From contig JAVJSF010000017.1 in assembly GCA_040219555.1 (NCBI GenBank), positions 53,523 to 117,522 of the forward strand: a stretch of 64,000 nucleotides of DNA. Reading direction: 5' to 3'. Below, one piece after another: positions 17,336 through 24,296 of the stretch. Source of the DNA: JAVJSF01 sp040219555 (GTDB taxonomy: Bacteria > Actinomycetota > Thermoleophilia > Miltoncostaeales > Miltoncostaeaceae). How positions within the stretch are numbered: position 1 is the stretch's first letter; each line of letters begins with the position of its first letter. The notes beneath the pieces were generated by a model. That model was not told the origin of the DNA. It saw only the letters and a program-made list of their open reading frames with translations, and ran no database searches. The position numbers were made by a program, and so were the translations under genes.

Positions 17336-18322
17336 ATGAGCACGACGCCCCGCGTGCTGCCCGAGGACCTCCAGGAGACGCGCCCGCCGGCGCCGATCAG
17401 CCTGAGCTCGGCCGGCGTGGCCCGTTCGGCGAAGGCCATCCGCATCCGCCACAACGGCTCCGAGAGCCTCTTCCAGGCGGAGATCGCCTGCGTCAGCGAC
17501 CTCAACCCCGCCCAGAAGGGCGTGCACATGTCGCGCTTCGAGGAGGTGGTCAACGAGGCCATCGACAGCGTCGTCATCGGCGAGGCACTCCACATCGAGG
17601 TCCTCGCGCAGCGCATCGCCGAGCGGATCGTGGAGAGCCAGCGCGCCACCCGGAGCGAGGTGACCATCAGGGCCTCGTACCCGGTGGAGCGCCGCACGCC
17701 GGTGAGCGACATCGCCACCCAGGAGATGTACGGCCTCATCGGGATCGCCGCCGCCGGCCGCAACGGGGTGCGCCGCGTGGTGGGCGTCACCGCGCAGGGC
17801 ATGAACGCCTGCCCGTGCGCTCAGGGGCTGATCCAGGCCCAGGCCACCGACGCCCTCACCGCCGACGGCTTCGGCGAGGAGGAGATCGCCCGGATCGTCC
17901 GCGCCGTGCCGATCGCCACGCACAACCAGCGCGCGCGCGGAACCCTGCTGATCGGCACCACCGACGGGACCGAGGTGGACGCCGACGTGCTGATCGAGAT
18001 CGTCGAGGAGGGGATGTCCTCCGAGATCTACGAACTGCTCAAGCGGCCCGACGAGCAGTACATCGTGGATCGCGCCCACCGCCGGCCGCGGTTCGTGGAG
18101 GACTCGGTCCGCGAGATGGTGCGCGGGGTGATGGAGCGCCTGCCGCAACTGGCCGACGACACCTTCCTGCGCGCCCACCAGGAGAACTACGAGACCATCC
18201 ACACCCACGACGTCGACGCCGAGCGGGTGGGCACCCTCGGCGAGATCCGCCGCGAGGTGGCCGACGGTGTGAGCGCGCCGCGCCACACCTCCCTGGCCGA
18301 GTGGCTGGGGGGTGTCAGCTAG
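17336..18322 (+). CDS. folE2: GTP cyclohydrolase I, FolE2/MptA type
   Basis: FolE2 converts GTP to 7,8-dihydroneopterin triphosphate, the first step of folate synthesis, using a non-zinc-restricted fold. The 328-residue protein has FQAEIACVSDLNPAQKGVHMSRFEEVVNE and MNACPCAQGLIQ with the active-site cysteine. ATG 17336 is preceded by a GAGAGG site; an in-frame ATG further upstream would include sequence unlike the family. The DxxxKGxHMSR core and length suit MptA/FolE2 rather than classical FolE. Confidence 0.93.
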   Translation: MSTTPRVLPEDLQETRPPAPISLSSAGVARSAKAIRIRHNGSESLFQAEIACVSDLNPAQKGVHMSRFEEVVNEAIDSVVIGEALHIEVLAQRIAERIVESQRATRSEVTIRASYPVERRTPVSDIATQEMYGLIGIAAAGRNGVRRVVGVTAQGMNACPCAQGLIQAQATDALTADGFGEEEIARIVRAVPIATHNQRARGTLLIGTTDGTEVDADVLIEIVEEGMSSEIYELLKRPDEQYIVDRAHRRPRFVEDSVREMVRGVMERLPQLADDTFLRAHQENYETIHTHDVDAERVGTLGEIRREVADGVSAPRHTSLAEWLGGVS

Positions 18323-18336
18323 CCGGATGGCGCGCC

Positions 18337-18360
18337 GGCCGGAGCCGCTAGGCTCCGGCC
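18337..18360 (+). terminator. Hairpin between folE2 and the epimerase gene
   Basis: A perfect 10-bp inverted repeat pairs 18337-18346 with 18351-18360 around a 4-base loop. It begins 15 bases after the folE2 stop, so it is probably the folE2 terminator. Unusually, it abuts the next start codon at 18361 and contains that gene's putative -10. Confidence 0.5.
18349..18354 (+). promoter_or_regulatory. -10 element of the epimerase gene inside a hairpin
   Basis: TAGGCT is followed by 6 bases and GTG 18361, predicting a leaderless mRNA. The element covers the loop and right arm of the hairpin at 18337-18360, so a folded upstream transcript and initiation here occupy the same DNA. Confidence 0.45.
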
Positions 18361-19314
18361 GTGTCCCGCGACCAGAGCAGCCACGCGGAGGGGCCCGCCC
18401 TGGTGACCGGCGGCGCGGGTTTCATCGGGTCGAACCTGGTACGGGCACTCCGCGCCGAGGGCCGGCGGGTGGAGGTGCTGGACTCGGTGGTCCACGGGCG
18501 CACCGACCGCGTGCCCGGCGATGTCCCCCTCCATCGCATCGACATCCGCGACACCGGGGCGATGGACCGGGTGGTGGACGCGCTCGCGCCCGCCACCATC
18601 TTCCACCTGGCCGCGCAGGTCGATGTCCGCGTCGCCGTCGAGCGCCCCGCCGAGGATGCGGACGTGAACATCCTCGGCACCATCGCGGTGCTTGAGGCCG
18701 CCCGGCGCACCGGCGCCGGAGTGGTGTTCGCCTCGTCCGGCGGCGCCGCCTACGGCGACGGTCCCGACGTGCCGCTGCCCACTCCCGAGTCGCACCGGCC
18801 GGCACCCCAGTCGCCGTACGGGCTCAGCAAGGTCTGCGCCGAGGAGTACTGCGCCTACTACGCGCGGGTCCACGGGGTGCGGACCGCCGTGCTGCGGCTC
18901 AGCAACGTCTACGGGCCGGGACAGGACCACCTCGGCGAGGGCGGCGTCGTGGCGATCATGTGCGGCTGCGCCGCATCGGGCCGGACCCCGACCGTCTTCG
19001 GCGACGGCCTCCAGACGCGTGACTACGTGTACGTGGGGGATGTCGTGCGCGCCTTCCTGGCCGCCGAGACGGCAGGCACGGGGTCACCGCTCAACATCGG
19101 CACGGGCGTGGAGGTGACGGTGCTCGACCTCCTCTCGGGCCTCGGCCTGGAGGGGCGGGCCGTCCACGCTCCGGAGCGCGCCGGCGAGGTGCGCCGCAGC
19201 GTCCTCGACGCGAGCGCCGCCGGTGCCGCGCTGGGGTGGCGGCCCCGCGTGACATTCGACGAGGGGCTGCGGCTGACGCGCGCGGCGCTCGACCCGGGGG
19301 CGGGCGCCGGCTGA
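18361..19314 (+). CDS. NAD-dependent epimerase/dehydratase (UDP-glucose 4-epimerase-like)
   Basis: A 317-residue extended short-chain dehydrogenase. It has LVTGGAGFIGSNLVRAL (NAD-binding), FHLAAQVDVRVAVERP, VVFASSGGAAYGDG and the catalytic SPYGLSKVCAEEY with the YxxxK pair. Substrate motifs RLSNVYGPGQ and FGDGLQTRDYVYVGDVVRA suggest a UDP-hexose 4-epimerase. It probably supplies nucleotide sugars for envelope glycans, but stands alone between folE2 and plsY. Confidence 0.88.
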   Translation: MSRDQSSHAEGPALVTGGAGFIGSNLVRALRAEGRRVEVLDSVVHGRTDRVPGDVPLHRIDIRDTGAMDRVVDALAPATIFHLAAQVDVRVAVERPAEDADVNILGTIAVLEAARRTGAGVVFASSGGAAYGDGPDVPLPTPESHRPAPQSPYGLSKVCAEEYCAYYARVHGVRTAVLRLSNVYGPGQDHLGEGGVVAIMCGCAASGRTPTVFGDGLQTRDYVYVGDVVRAFLAAETAGTGSPLNIGTGVEVTVLDLLSGLGLEGRAVHAPERAGEVRRSVLDASAAGAALGWRPRVTFDEGLRLTRAALDPGAGAG

Positions 19315-19318
19315 GGGA

Positions 19319-19957
19319 TCAGACGGGCCCGGCCCCCGCTCCGGGGTTCCCGTCGCGGCGCCGGCGCCCGAGGTCGATGCGCAACTCCTCCCGGCGGAGC
19401 AGGCGGCGGATGTTGGCGTGGTGGCGACCGATGACCGCCACCGAGATCAGCGCGGCGAAGGCGACGGTGGGCCACTCGTAGCCGAAGGCCCATACCGTGG
19501 GTGTGAGCGCGGCGGCCGCGACGATGCTCCCCAGCGAGACGTAGCGGGTCGCGACGATCACGACGACCCACACCGGCACCAGCACGAGCACCGCCAACGG
19601 CATCAGGCCGATGGCGACGCCACAGCCCACGGCCACCCCCTTTCCGCCGCGGAAGCGGAGCCACAGCGGGTAGACGTGGCCGACCACCGCCGCGCCGGCG
19701 GCCACCAGGGGCCACGGGTCGTCGGTGATCCACCGCGCCAGGACCACCGCCAGCACGCCCTTCGCGATGTCGGCCGCCATCACCGCGATGCCGATGGGCT
19801 TCCCGAGCGTCCGGAAGACGTTGGTGGCGCCCACGTTGCGGCTGCCGACGGTGCGTATGTCGACCCCGCGAGCGCGACCGGCGAGGTAGCCGAACGGCAG
19901 CGAGCCCAGCAGGTACGCGGCCGCGATCGCCGCGGCGATCGCGAGCGGCTCACTCAT
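19319..19957 (-). CDS. plsY: Glycerol-3-phosphate acyltransferase PlsY
   Basis: PlsY transfers an acyl group from acyl-phosphate to glycerol-3-phosphate in the membrane, giving lysophosphatidic acid. The 212-residue protein has five hydrophobic helices, motif 1 GSRNVGATNVFRTLGK and motif 2 LRFRGGKGVAVGCGV. It begins inside the 3' end of pgsA (8-base overlap), coupling two phospholipid-synthesis genes. Confidence 0.95.
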   Translation of the reverse strand: MSEPLAIAAAIAAAYLLGSLPFGYLAGRARGVDIRTVGSRNVGATNVFRTLGKPIGIAVMAADIAKGVLAVVLARWITDDPWPLVAAGAAVVGHVYPLWLRFRGGKGVAVGCGVAIGLMPLAVLVLVPVWVVVIVATRYVSLGSIVAAAALTPTVWAFGYEWPTVAFAALISVAVIGRHHANIRRLLRREELRIDLGRRRRDGNPGAGAGPV

Positions 19958-20558
19958 GTGCGGCGCTCCGGCCCGGGGCCGGAGGGGGGACGATGCCCGC
20001 GGGCTCGCGCGCCGCCTGGGACCCGTCGGCGCTGAAGAAGGCCCGGAAGTAGTTGGCGCCGCTCAACACCGTCATCGCCACCGCCAGGTACAGCAGCGGC
20101 TGGTCCGCCTCCGGCCAGGGGTGCGGGGCGATGAGCGCCAGGAGGGCCAGGTTCTGGGTGGCCGTCTTGGCCTTGCCCAGGCGGTCGGCGGGGATGACCC
20201 GATCGTCGCCCATCGCCACCAGGCGCAGGCCGGTCACCGCGAACTCGCGGGCGATGATGACCATCGCCGCCCAGGCGGCCACCTCCCCGGTCTGGATCAG
20301 GCACAGGAGGCAGGCGGCCACCAGCAACTTGTCGGCCAGGGGATCCAGGAACGCGCCGGCCACGGTCGTCTGGCCGCGCGAGCGCGCCAGCCAGCCGTCC
20401 AGGCTGTCGGTGGCCGCCGCGCTCACGTACACCGCCGCCGCCCACCAGCGGTTGTCGTCGATGCCATCGACCAGGATCAGCACCATCAACCCGGGGATGG
20501 CCAGTATCCGCACCACCGTGATGGTGAGGGCGGCGTTCCAGGGCTGACCGGCACTCAC
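19950..20558 (-). CDS. pgsA: CDP-diacylglycerol-glycerol-3-phosphate 3-phosphatidyltransferase
   Basis: PgsA makes phosphatidylglycerol phosphate from CDP-diacylglycerol. The 202-residue membrane protein carries the CDP-alcohol phosphotransferase signature across DSLDGWLARSRG...GAFLDPLADK, with all four metal-binding aspartates. The start is GTG 20558, preceded at 6 bases by TAGGAT, so the mRNA appears leaderless. The last 20 residues are a proline-rich tail. Confidence 0.93.
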   Translation of the reverse strand: MSAGQPWNAALTITVVRILAIPGLMVLILVDGIDDNRWWAAAVYVSAAATDSLDGWLARSRGQTTVAGAFLDPLADKLLVAACLLCLIQTGEVAAWAAMVIIAREFAVTGLRLVAMGDDRVIPADRLGKAKTATQNLALLALIAPHPWPEADQPLLYLAVAMTVLSGANYFRAFFSADGSQAAREPAGIVPPPAPGRSAAHE

Positions 20559-20564
20559 CCGGCC

Positions 20565-20593
20565 ATCCTAGTCACCCCGCACGGGCGTACGCT
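20565..20593. promoter_or_regulatory. Back-to-back -10 elements for pgsA and the ACT gene
   Basis: On the minus strand TAGGAT (20565-20570) lies 6 bases before the pgsA GTG. On the plus strand TACGCT (20588-20593) lies 8 bases before ATG 20602. Both predict leaderless initiation. The two -10 elements are only 17 bases apart, so polymerases bound to them would compete. Confidence 0.5.
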
Positions 20594-20601
20594 GTGCCGA
20601 C

Positions 20602-20625
20602 ATGCCAGCGTCACACACGCCATGA
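20602..20625 (+). CDS. Seven-codon leader ORF before the ACT gene
   Basis: ATG 20602 opens a short frame encoding MPASHTP, and its TGA (20623-20625) overlaps the ATG of the ACT-domain gene as ATGA. It lies 8 bases after a -10 element, the same geometry as the leaderless genes here. If used, translation of this peptide would couple to the ACT gene, which has no ribosome site of its own. It could also be chance. Confidence 0.4.
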   Translation: MPASHTP

Positions 20626-21149
20626 GCGAGATCGTGGTCACGACGGTCGGCGCCGACCGCCCCGGCATCGTCGCGGCGCTGACGGGCGCGCTCCTGGAGA
20701 TCGGCGGGAACCTGGCCGACGTGCGCGCGGCGCTCCTGCGCGGATCCTTCGCCACGATGCTGGCCGTCAGCGTGCCCGACGACGTGGGCGTCGACGAGGT
20801 GGAGGCGTGCCTGGCGCCGGTGGCGGCACGGATGGGGCTGGGCCTGCACGTGGCGCGGGCCGAGCCGATCGCCGAGGGTCCTCCCCGCCGGCGCGCGGTG
20901 CTGTCGGTCTACGGCGCCGACCGGCCGGGGATCGTCAACGCCATCGCCACCGCCGTGGCCTCGCACGGGGCCAACATCATCGACCTCTCCGCGCGGCGGG
21001 TGGGCGACCCGCCGATCTATGTCCTCGGGATCGAGATGGAGTTGCCCCCGGGCCTGGACGTGGGGACCCTGGCCGGCCGGCTGCACCCGGTCGCCGATGC
21101 CCAGGGGGTCGAGCTGACCCTGGACGACGAGGACGACGAGATCCTCTGA
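20622..21149 (+). CDS. Tandem ACT-domain protein (GcvR-like)
   Basis: A 175-residue protein made of two ACT domains. The first is VVTTVGADRPGIVAALTGALLEIGGNLADVRAALLRG, the second LSVYGADRPGIVNAIATAVASHGANIIDLSARRVG. This doublet is the layout of glycine-cleavage-system regulators such as GcvR and related amino-acid sensors. No DNA-binding domain is present. It is followed after 7 bases by peptide deformylase, probably in one operon. Confidence 0.88.
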   Translation: MSEIVVTTVGADRPGIVAALTGALLEIGGNLADVRAALLRGSFATMLAVSVPDDVGVDEVEACLAPVAARMGLGLHVARAEPIAEGPPRRRAVLSVYGADRPGIVNAIATAVASHGANIIDLSARRVGDPPIYVLGIEMELPPGLDVGTLAGRLHPVADAQGVELTLDDEDDEIL

Positions 21150-21156
21150 TGCGCGG

Positions 21157-21687
21157 GTGACGGTGGGCGGAACGGGCCCGCGGGCCGGGGGAACCGTACG
21201 CCCGGTGGTGCACTATCCGGACCGGCGGCTGAAGACCCCGTGTACGCCGGTGGGGCGGCCGGGCGCGGCGGCCCGCCGCTTGGCGGCCGACCTGATGGCC
21301 ACGGCGGCGGCCCACCCCCGCACCGTGGGCCTCGCCGCGCCGCAGGTGGGCGAGTTGTGGCGCATCGCGTTCGTCGACTGCACCGGCCACCCGCGGGTGC
21401 CCGACGCCCAGGGGCCCATCTGGCTGATCGACCCGGTGATCGTGGGCCGCAGCGGCAACCGCAAGGGTCGCGAGGGGTGCCTGAGCCTGCCCGAGATCAT
21501 CGCCAACGTGCGCCGGCCGGAGCGGGTGAGGGTCGAGGCCACCGACCCGAACGGCCGGCGGCGGACGATCGAGGCCGCGGGATTCGAGGCGCGGGCGATC
21601 CTGCACGAGATCGACCACCTGGACGGCGTCCTGATCCTGGACCGCGTGGCCTCCCTGGCCCTGGACGTGCTCGCCCGCGACGGCTGA
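21157..21687 (+). CDS. def: Peptide deformylase
   Basis: Def removes the formyl group from the N-terminal methionine of new proteins. The 176-residue protein shows all three signatures: GLAAPQVGELW, EGCLSLPE (metal Cys) and HEIDHLDG (metal His pair and catalytic Glu). The start is GTG 21157, seven bases after the ACT gene. It is not next to fmt, its frequent partner. Confidence 0.95.
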   Translation: MTVGGTGPRAGGTVRPVVHYPDRRLKTPCTPVGRPGAAARRLAADLMATAAAHPRTVGLAAPQVGELWRIAFVDCTGHPRVPDAQGPIWLIDPVIVGRSGNRKGREGCLSLPEIIANVRRPERVRVEATDPNGRRRTIEAAGFEARAILHEIDHLDGVLILDRVASLALDVLARDG

Positions 21688-21704
21688 GGCCGGGCCGGCC
21701 GGCG

Positions 21705-22124
21705 CTACTTGCTCTTGTAGATGTCGTCCCCGATGTCCTTGCGGATGGCGTGGACCGGATGGCCCGCGGCCTCCCACTGGTAGTAGGAGGTGGCCGGCCC
21801 GAAGTCGGGCTCGTAGGTGTCCACCCTGGGGTTGCGGCCCACATCGCGTGCGGCGGCCGCGTGGCGCAGCAGGCTGGGGTCGTCGCGCTCGGGCCAGACG
21901 ATGATCAGGTGCGCGGCGGTGAGGAAGCGCGCCACGAAGGTGCACCCCTCGGCCGGGCAGTTCCACGGGTCGGTGCGGACGCAGTACCAGCCGGTGTAGT
22001 CCTCGCCGGAGTCGTCGGTCCAGAGATCCTCGTCGAGGTCCTCCTCGAACTCGACCAGGGGATCCGCGGGCGCCACCATCGGGCCCTGGATGTCGACGCC
22101 GCGGCGCTCATCGGGATCGGCCAT
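21705..22124 (-). CDS. Hypothetical acidic protein
   Basis: A 139-residue protein from ATG 22124 with a GGAGGG site upstream. It is acidic at the N-terminus (PLVEFEEDLDEDLWTDDSGEDYTGWYC). It has two cysteines in WNCPAEGCTFVARFLTAAHLIIVWPERDD and a tyrosine-rich segment ATSYYQWEAAGHPV. The CxxxxC with a following His hints at a metal site. I recognise no family. It lies 14 bases after the beta-grasp-like gene and is probably co-transcribed with it. Confidence 0.65.
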   Translation of the reverse strand: MADPDERRGVDIQGPMVAPADPLVEFEEDLDEDLWTDDSGEDYTGWYCVRTDPWNCPAEGCTFVARFLTAAHLIIVWPERDDPSLLRHAAAARDVGRNPRVDTYEPDFGPATSYYQWEAAGHPVHAIRKDIGDDIYKSK

Positions 22125-22138
22125 CGGAATCGCCCTCC

Positions 22139-22375
22139 TCAGTCGGTGGGAGCGGCGACCAGCAGGTGGTCGCCATCGCGCAGGGGCGCGCCGGGGATCG
22201 TGCGCAGCCCGTTCAGAACGTACCGCACGCCGTCCGGAGGCCCGCCCGGCGCGAGGGCCCGGTCCAGGTGCCCCCACACGCCGCCCGCCGGCGTGCCGCG
22301 GGGGACCTGCACGGCCACCGTGCCGTTCACGGGGCCGAGGGTCAACTCCACGGTGATACGGGCCGGCGCGCTCAT
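22139..22375 (-). CDS. Small beta-grasp-like (MoaD/ThiS-like) protein without C-terminal GG
   Basis: A 78-residue protein from ATG 22375. Its pattern (ITVELTLGPVNGTVAVQVP, then a helix-like central part, then YVLNGLRTIPGAPLRDGDHLLVAAPTD) resembles ubiquitin-like sulfur carriers, where a VNG motif precedes LxDGDEVxxxPP. The C-terminal Gly-Gly needed for adenylation is missing. It may be a non-conjugating relative. Assignment is by eye only. Confidence 0.5.
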   Translation of the reverse strand: MSAPARITVELTLGPVNGTVAVQVPRGTPAGGVWGHLDRALAPGGPPDGVRYVLNGLRTIPGAPLRDGDHLLVAAPTD

Positions 22376-22475
22376 CGGCCCGAGACTAGCGCCGGGCGCG
22401 GGGCGCGGCCGGGCGCCGCGGCAGGGGGTCGCGTCGGGCAACTGGTCGGAATCCCGAGCATCGGGTCGTTTCGGT

Positions 22476-22481
22476 TAGAGT
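22476..22481 (+). promoter_or_regulatory. -10 element of the acyl-CoA carboxylase operon
   Basis: TAGAGT lies 25 bases before ATG 22507, leaving a short leader that holds a strong GGGAGGAGGG ribosome site. Confidence 0.45.
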
Positions 22482-22506
22482 GCCCGCGGTCCCGGGAGGA
22501 GGGTGC

Positions 22507-24066
22507 ATGAGCGTGGAAGAGAAGCGGGAGCGCCTGCGCGCGCTGCGCGAGGAGGCCCTGGCCGGCTCGGAGGCGGCCATCGAGCGCCAGCGGGCCCGCG
22601 GCAAGGGCACGGCGCGCGAGCGCATCGACATGCTCCTCGACCCCGGCAGCTTCGTCGAGATCGACATGTTCACCCGCCACCGCGCGCACGGCTTCGGCCT
22701 GGAGGACAACCGCCCGTGGGGCGACGGGGTGGTGACCGGCCACGGCACCATCGACGGGCGCAAGGTGGTGGTGTTCAGCCAGGACTTCACGGTCTTCGGC
22801 GGGAGCCTGGGCGAGGTGTTCGCCGAGAAGATCGTGAAGGTGATGGAGCTGGCCGTGCGGATGGGCTGCCCCATAATCGGCATCAACGACTCGGGCGGCG
22901 CGCGCATCCAGGAGGGCGTGGTCAGCCTGGGCGGCTACGCGGACATCTTCTTCCGCAACGTCAAGGCCAGCGGGGTGATCCCGCAGATCTCGGTGATCAT
23001 GGGACCGTGCGCCGGCGGGGCGGTCTACAGCCCCGCCATCACCGACTTCATCTTCATGGTCCGCGAGACCAGCCACATGTTCATCACCGGCCCCGACGTC
23101 ATCAAGACGGTCACGGGCGAGGAGGTGACCATGGAGGAGCTGGGCGGCGCCGGCTCGCACGCCACGCGCTCGGGGGTGTGCCACTTCGCCGCCGACTCCG
23201 AGTCCGACTGCCTGGAGCAGGTGCGCGAGCTGGTGGCCTTCCTGCCCCAGAACAACCTGGACACGCCCCCGCACGTGCCCACCGCCGACCCGGCCGACCG
23301 CCAGGAGGCGGAGCTGGCCACCATCGTCCCCGACACGCCCACCAAGCCCTACGACATGGCGCGCGTGATCGAGCTGATCGTGGACGACGGCGACTTCTTC
23401 GAGGTGCAGCCGCTCTACGCGCAGAACATCGTGGTCGGCTACGCGCGCCTGGACGGCCACACGGTGGGGATCGTCGGCAACCAGCCCAAGGCCCTGGCCG
23501 GCGTGCTGGACATCGACGCCTCCATCAAGGGCGCGCGCTTCATCCGCTTCTGCGACGCCTTCAACATCCCCATCGTCTCGCTGGTGGACGTGCCCGGCTT
23601 CCTGCCCGGCACGACCCAGGAGTACGGCGGGATCATCCTCCATGGCGCCAAGCTTCTGTACGCCTACGCCGAGGCCACGGTGCCGAAGCTCACGGTCATC
23701 ACGCGCAAGGCCTACGGGGGTGCCTACGACGTGATGGCCTCCAAGCACCTGGGCGCCGACTTCAACGCCGCGTGGCCCACCGCCGAGGTGGCCGTGATGG
23801 GGCCCGACGGCGCGGTGAACATCATCTTCAAGCGCGAGCTGCAGAAGGCCGCGGAGGCCGGCGAGGACGTCGCCGCCCGGCGCGAGGAGTTGATCGAGGA
23901 CTACAAGGAGCGCTTCGCCAACCCGTACATCGCGGCCGAGCGCGGCTACGTCGACGCGGTCATCGAGCCCGAGGAGACGCGCGGCTGGCTCATCCGGGCC
24001 TTGGAGATGTCGCTCACCAAGCGCGAGCTGCGCCCGCGCCGCAAGCACGGGAACATCCCCCTGTGA
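22507..24066 (+). CDS. pccB: Acyl-CoA carboxylase beta (carboxyltransferase) subunit
   Basis: The carboxyltransferase subunit moves CO2 from carboxybiotin to acetyl- or propionyl-CoA. The 519-residue protein has the two crotonase-like halves of the family: GGSLGEVFAEKIVKVMELAV, GINDSGGARIQEGVVSL and GPCAGGAVYSPAITDF in the first, LVDVPGFLPGTTQEYGGII and AYGGAYDVMASKHLGADFNAAWPTAEVAVMG in the second. The Asp in GAVYSPAITDF matches propionyl-CoA carboxylases, but acyl specificity is uncertain. First gene of a three-gene operon with GTGA overlaps. Confidence 0.93.
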   Translation: MSVEEKRERLRALREEALAGSEAAIERQRARGKGTARERIDMLLDPGSFVEIDMFTRHRAHGFGLEDNRPWGDGVVTGHGTIDGRKVVVFSQDFTVFGGSLGEVFAEKIVKVMELAVRMGCPIIGINDSGGARIQEGVVSLGGYADIFFRNVKASGVIPQISVIMGPCAGGAVYSPAITDFIFMVRETSHMFITGPDVIKTVTGEEVTMEELGGAGSHATRSGVCHFAADSESDCLEQVRELVAFLPQNNLDTPPHVPTADPADRQEAELATIVPDTPTKPYDMARVIELIVDDGDFFEVQPLYAQNIVVGYARLDGHTVGIVGNQPKALAGVLDIDASIKGARFIRFCDAFNIPIVSLVDVPGFLPGTTQEYGGIILHGAKLLYAYAEATVPKLTVITRKAYGGAYDVMASKHLGADFNAAWPTAEVAVMGPDGAVNIIFKRELQKAAEAGEDVAARREELIEDYKERFANPYIAAERGYVDAVIEPEETRGWLIRALEMSLTKRELRPRRKHGNIPL

Positions 24067-24296
24067 GCGCCGTCGGCGGGACCCGGATGGAGATCGTGGC
24101 GGGCGGCGTGCCCGCGCCGGCCGAGCTGGCCGCGCTGGCGGCGGCGGCGAACGCGCTGCTGACCGGAGGCGGGCCGGCGCCCGACCCGGTGCCGGCGGCC
24201 TACCGCTCGCGCTGGCGGCGGGCGGCGATGGTCGAGATGACGGAGGTCCCGATGGGGATCAAGGACAACGGCAGCGCGTGGGGAGGGATGGCGTGA
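24063..24296 (+). CDS. Acyl-CoA carboxylase epsilon-like subunit
   Basis: A 77-residue protein between the beta and alpha subunits, overlapping both by four bases. MEIVAGGVPAPAELAALAAAANALL matches the actinobacterial AccE/PccE pattern, in which a short IVxGxPxxEELAAL core is followed by a Trp/Arg-rich tail (here YRSRWRRAAMVE). Such subunits stabilise the complex and are largely restricted to Actinomycetota. A second possible start is ATG 24087. Confidence 0.75.
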   Translation: MSAVGGTRMEIVAGGVPAPAELAALAAAANALLTGGGPAPDPVPAAYRSRWRRAAMVEMTEVPMGIKDNGSAWGGMA

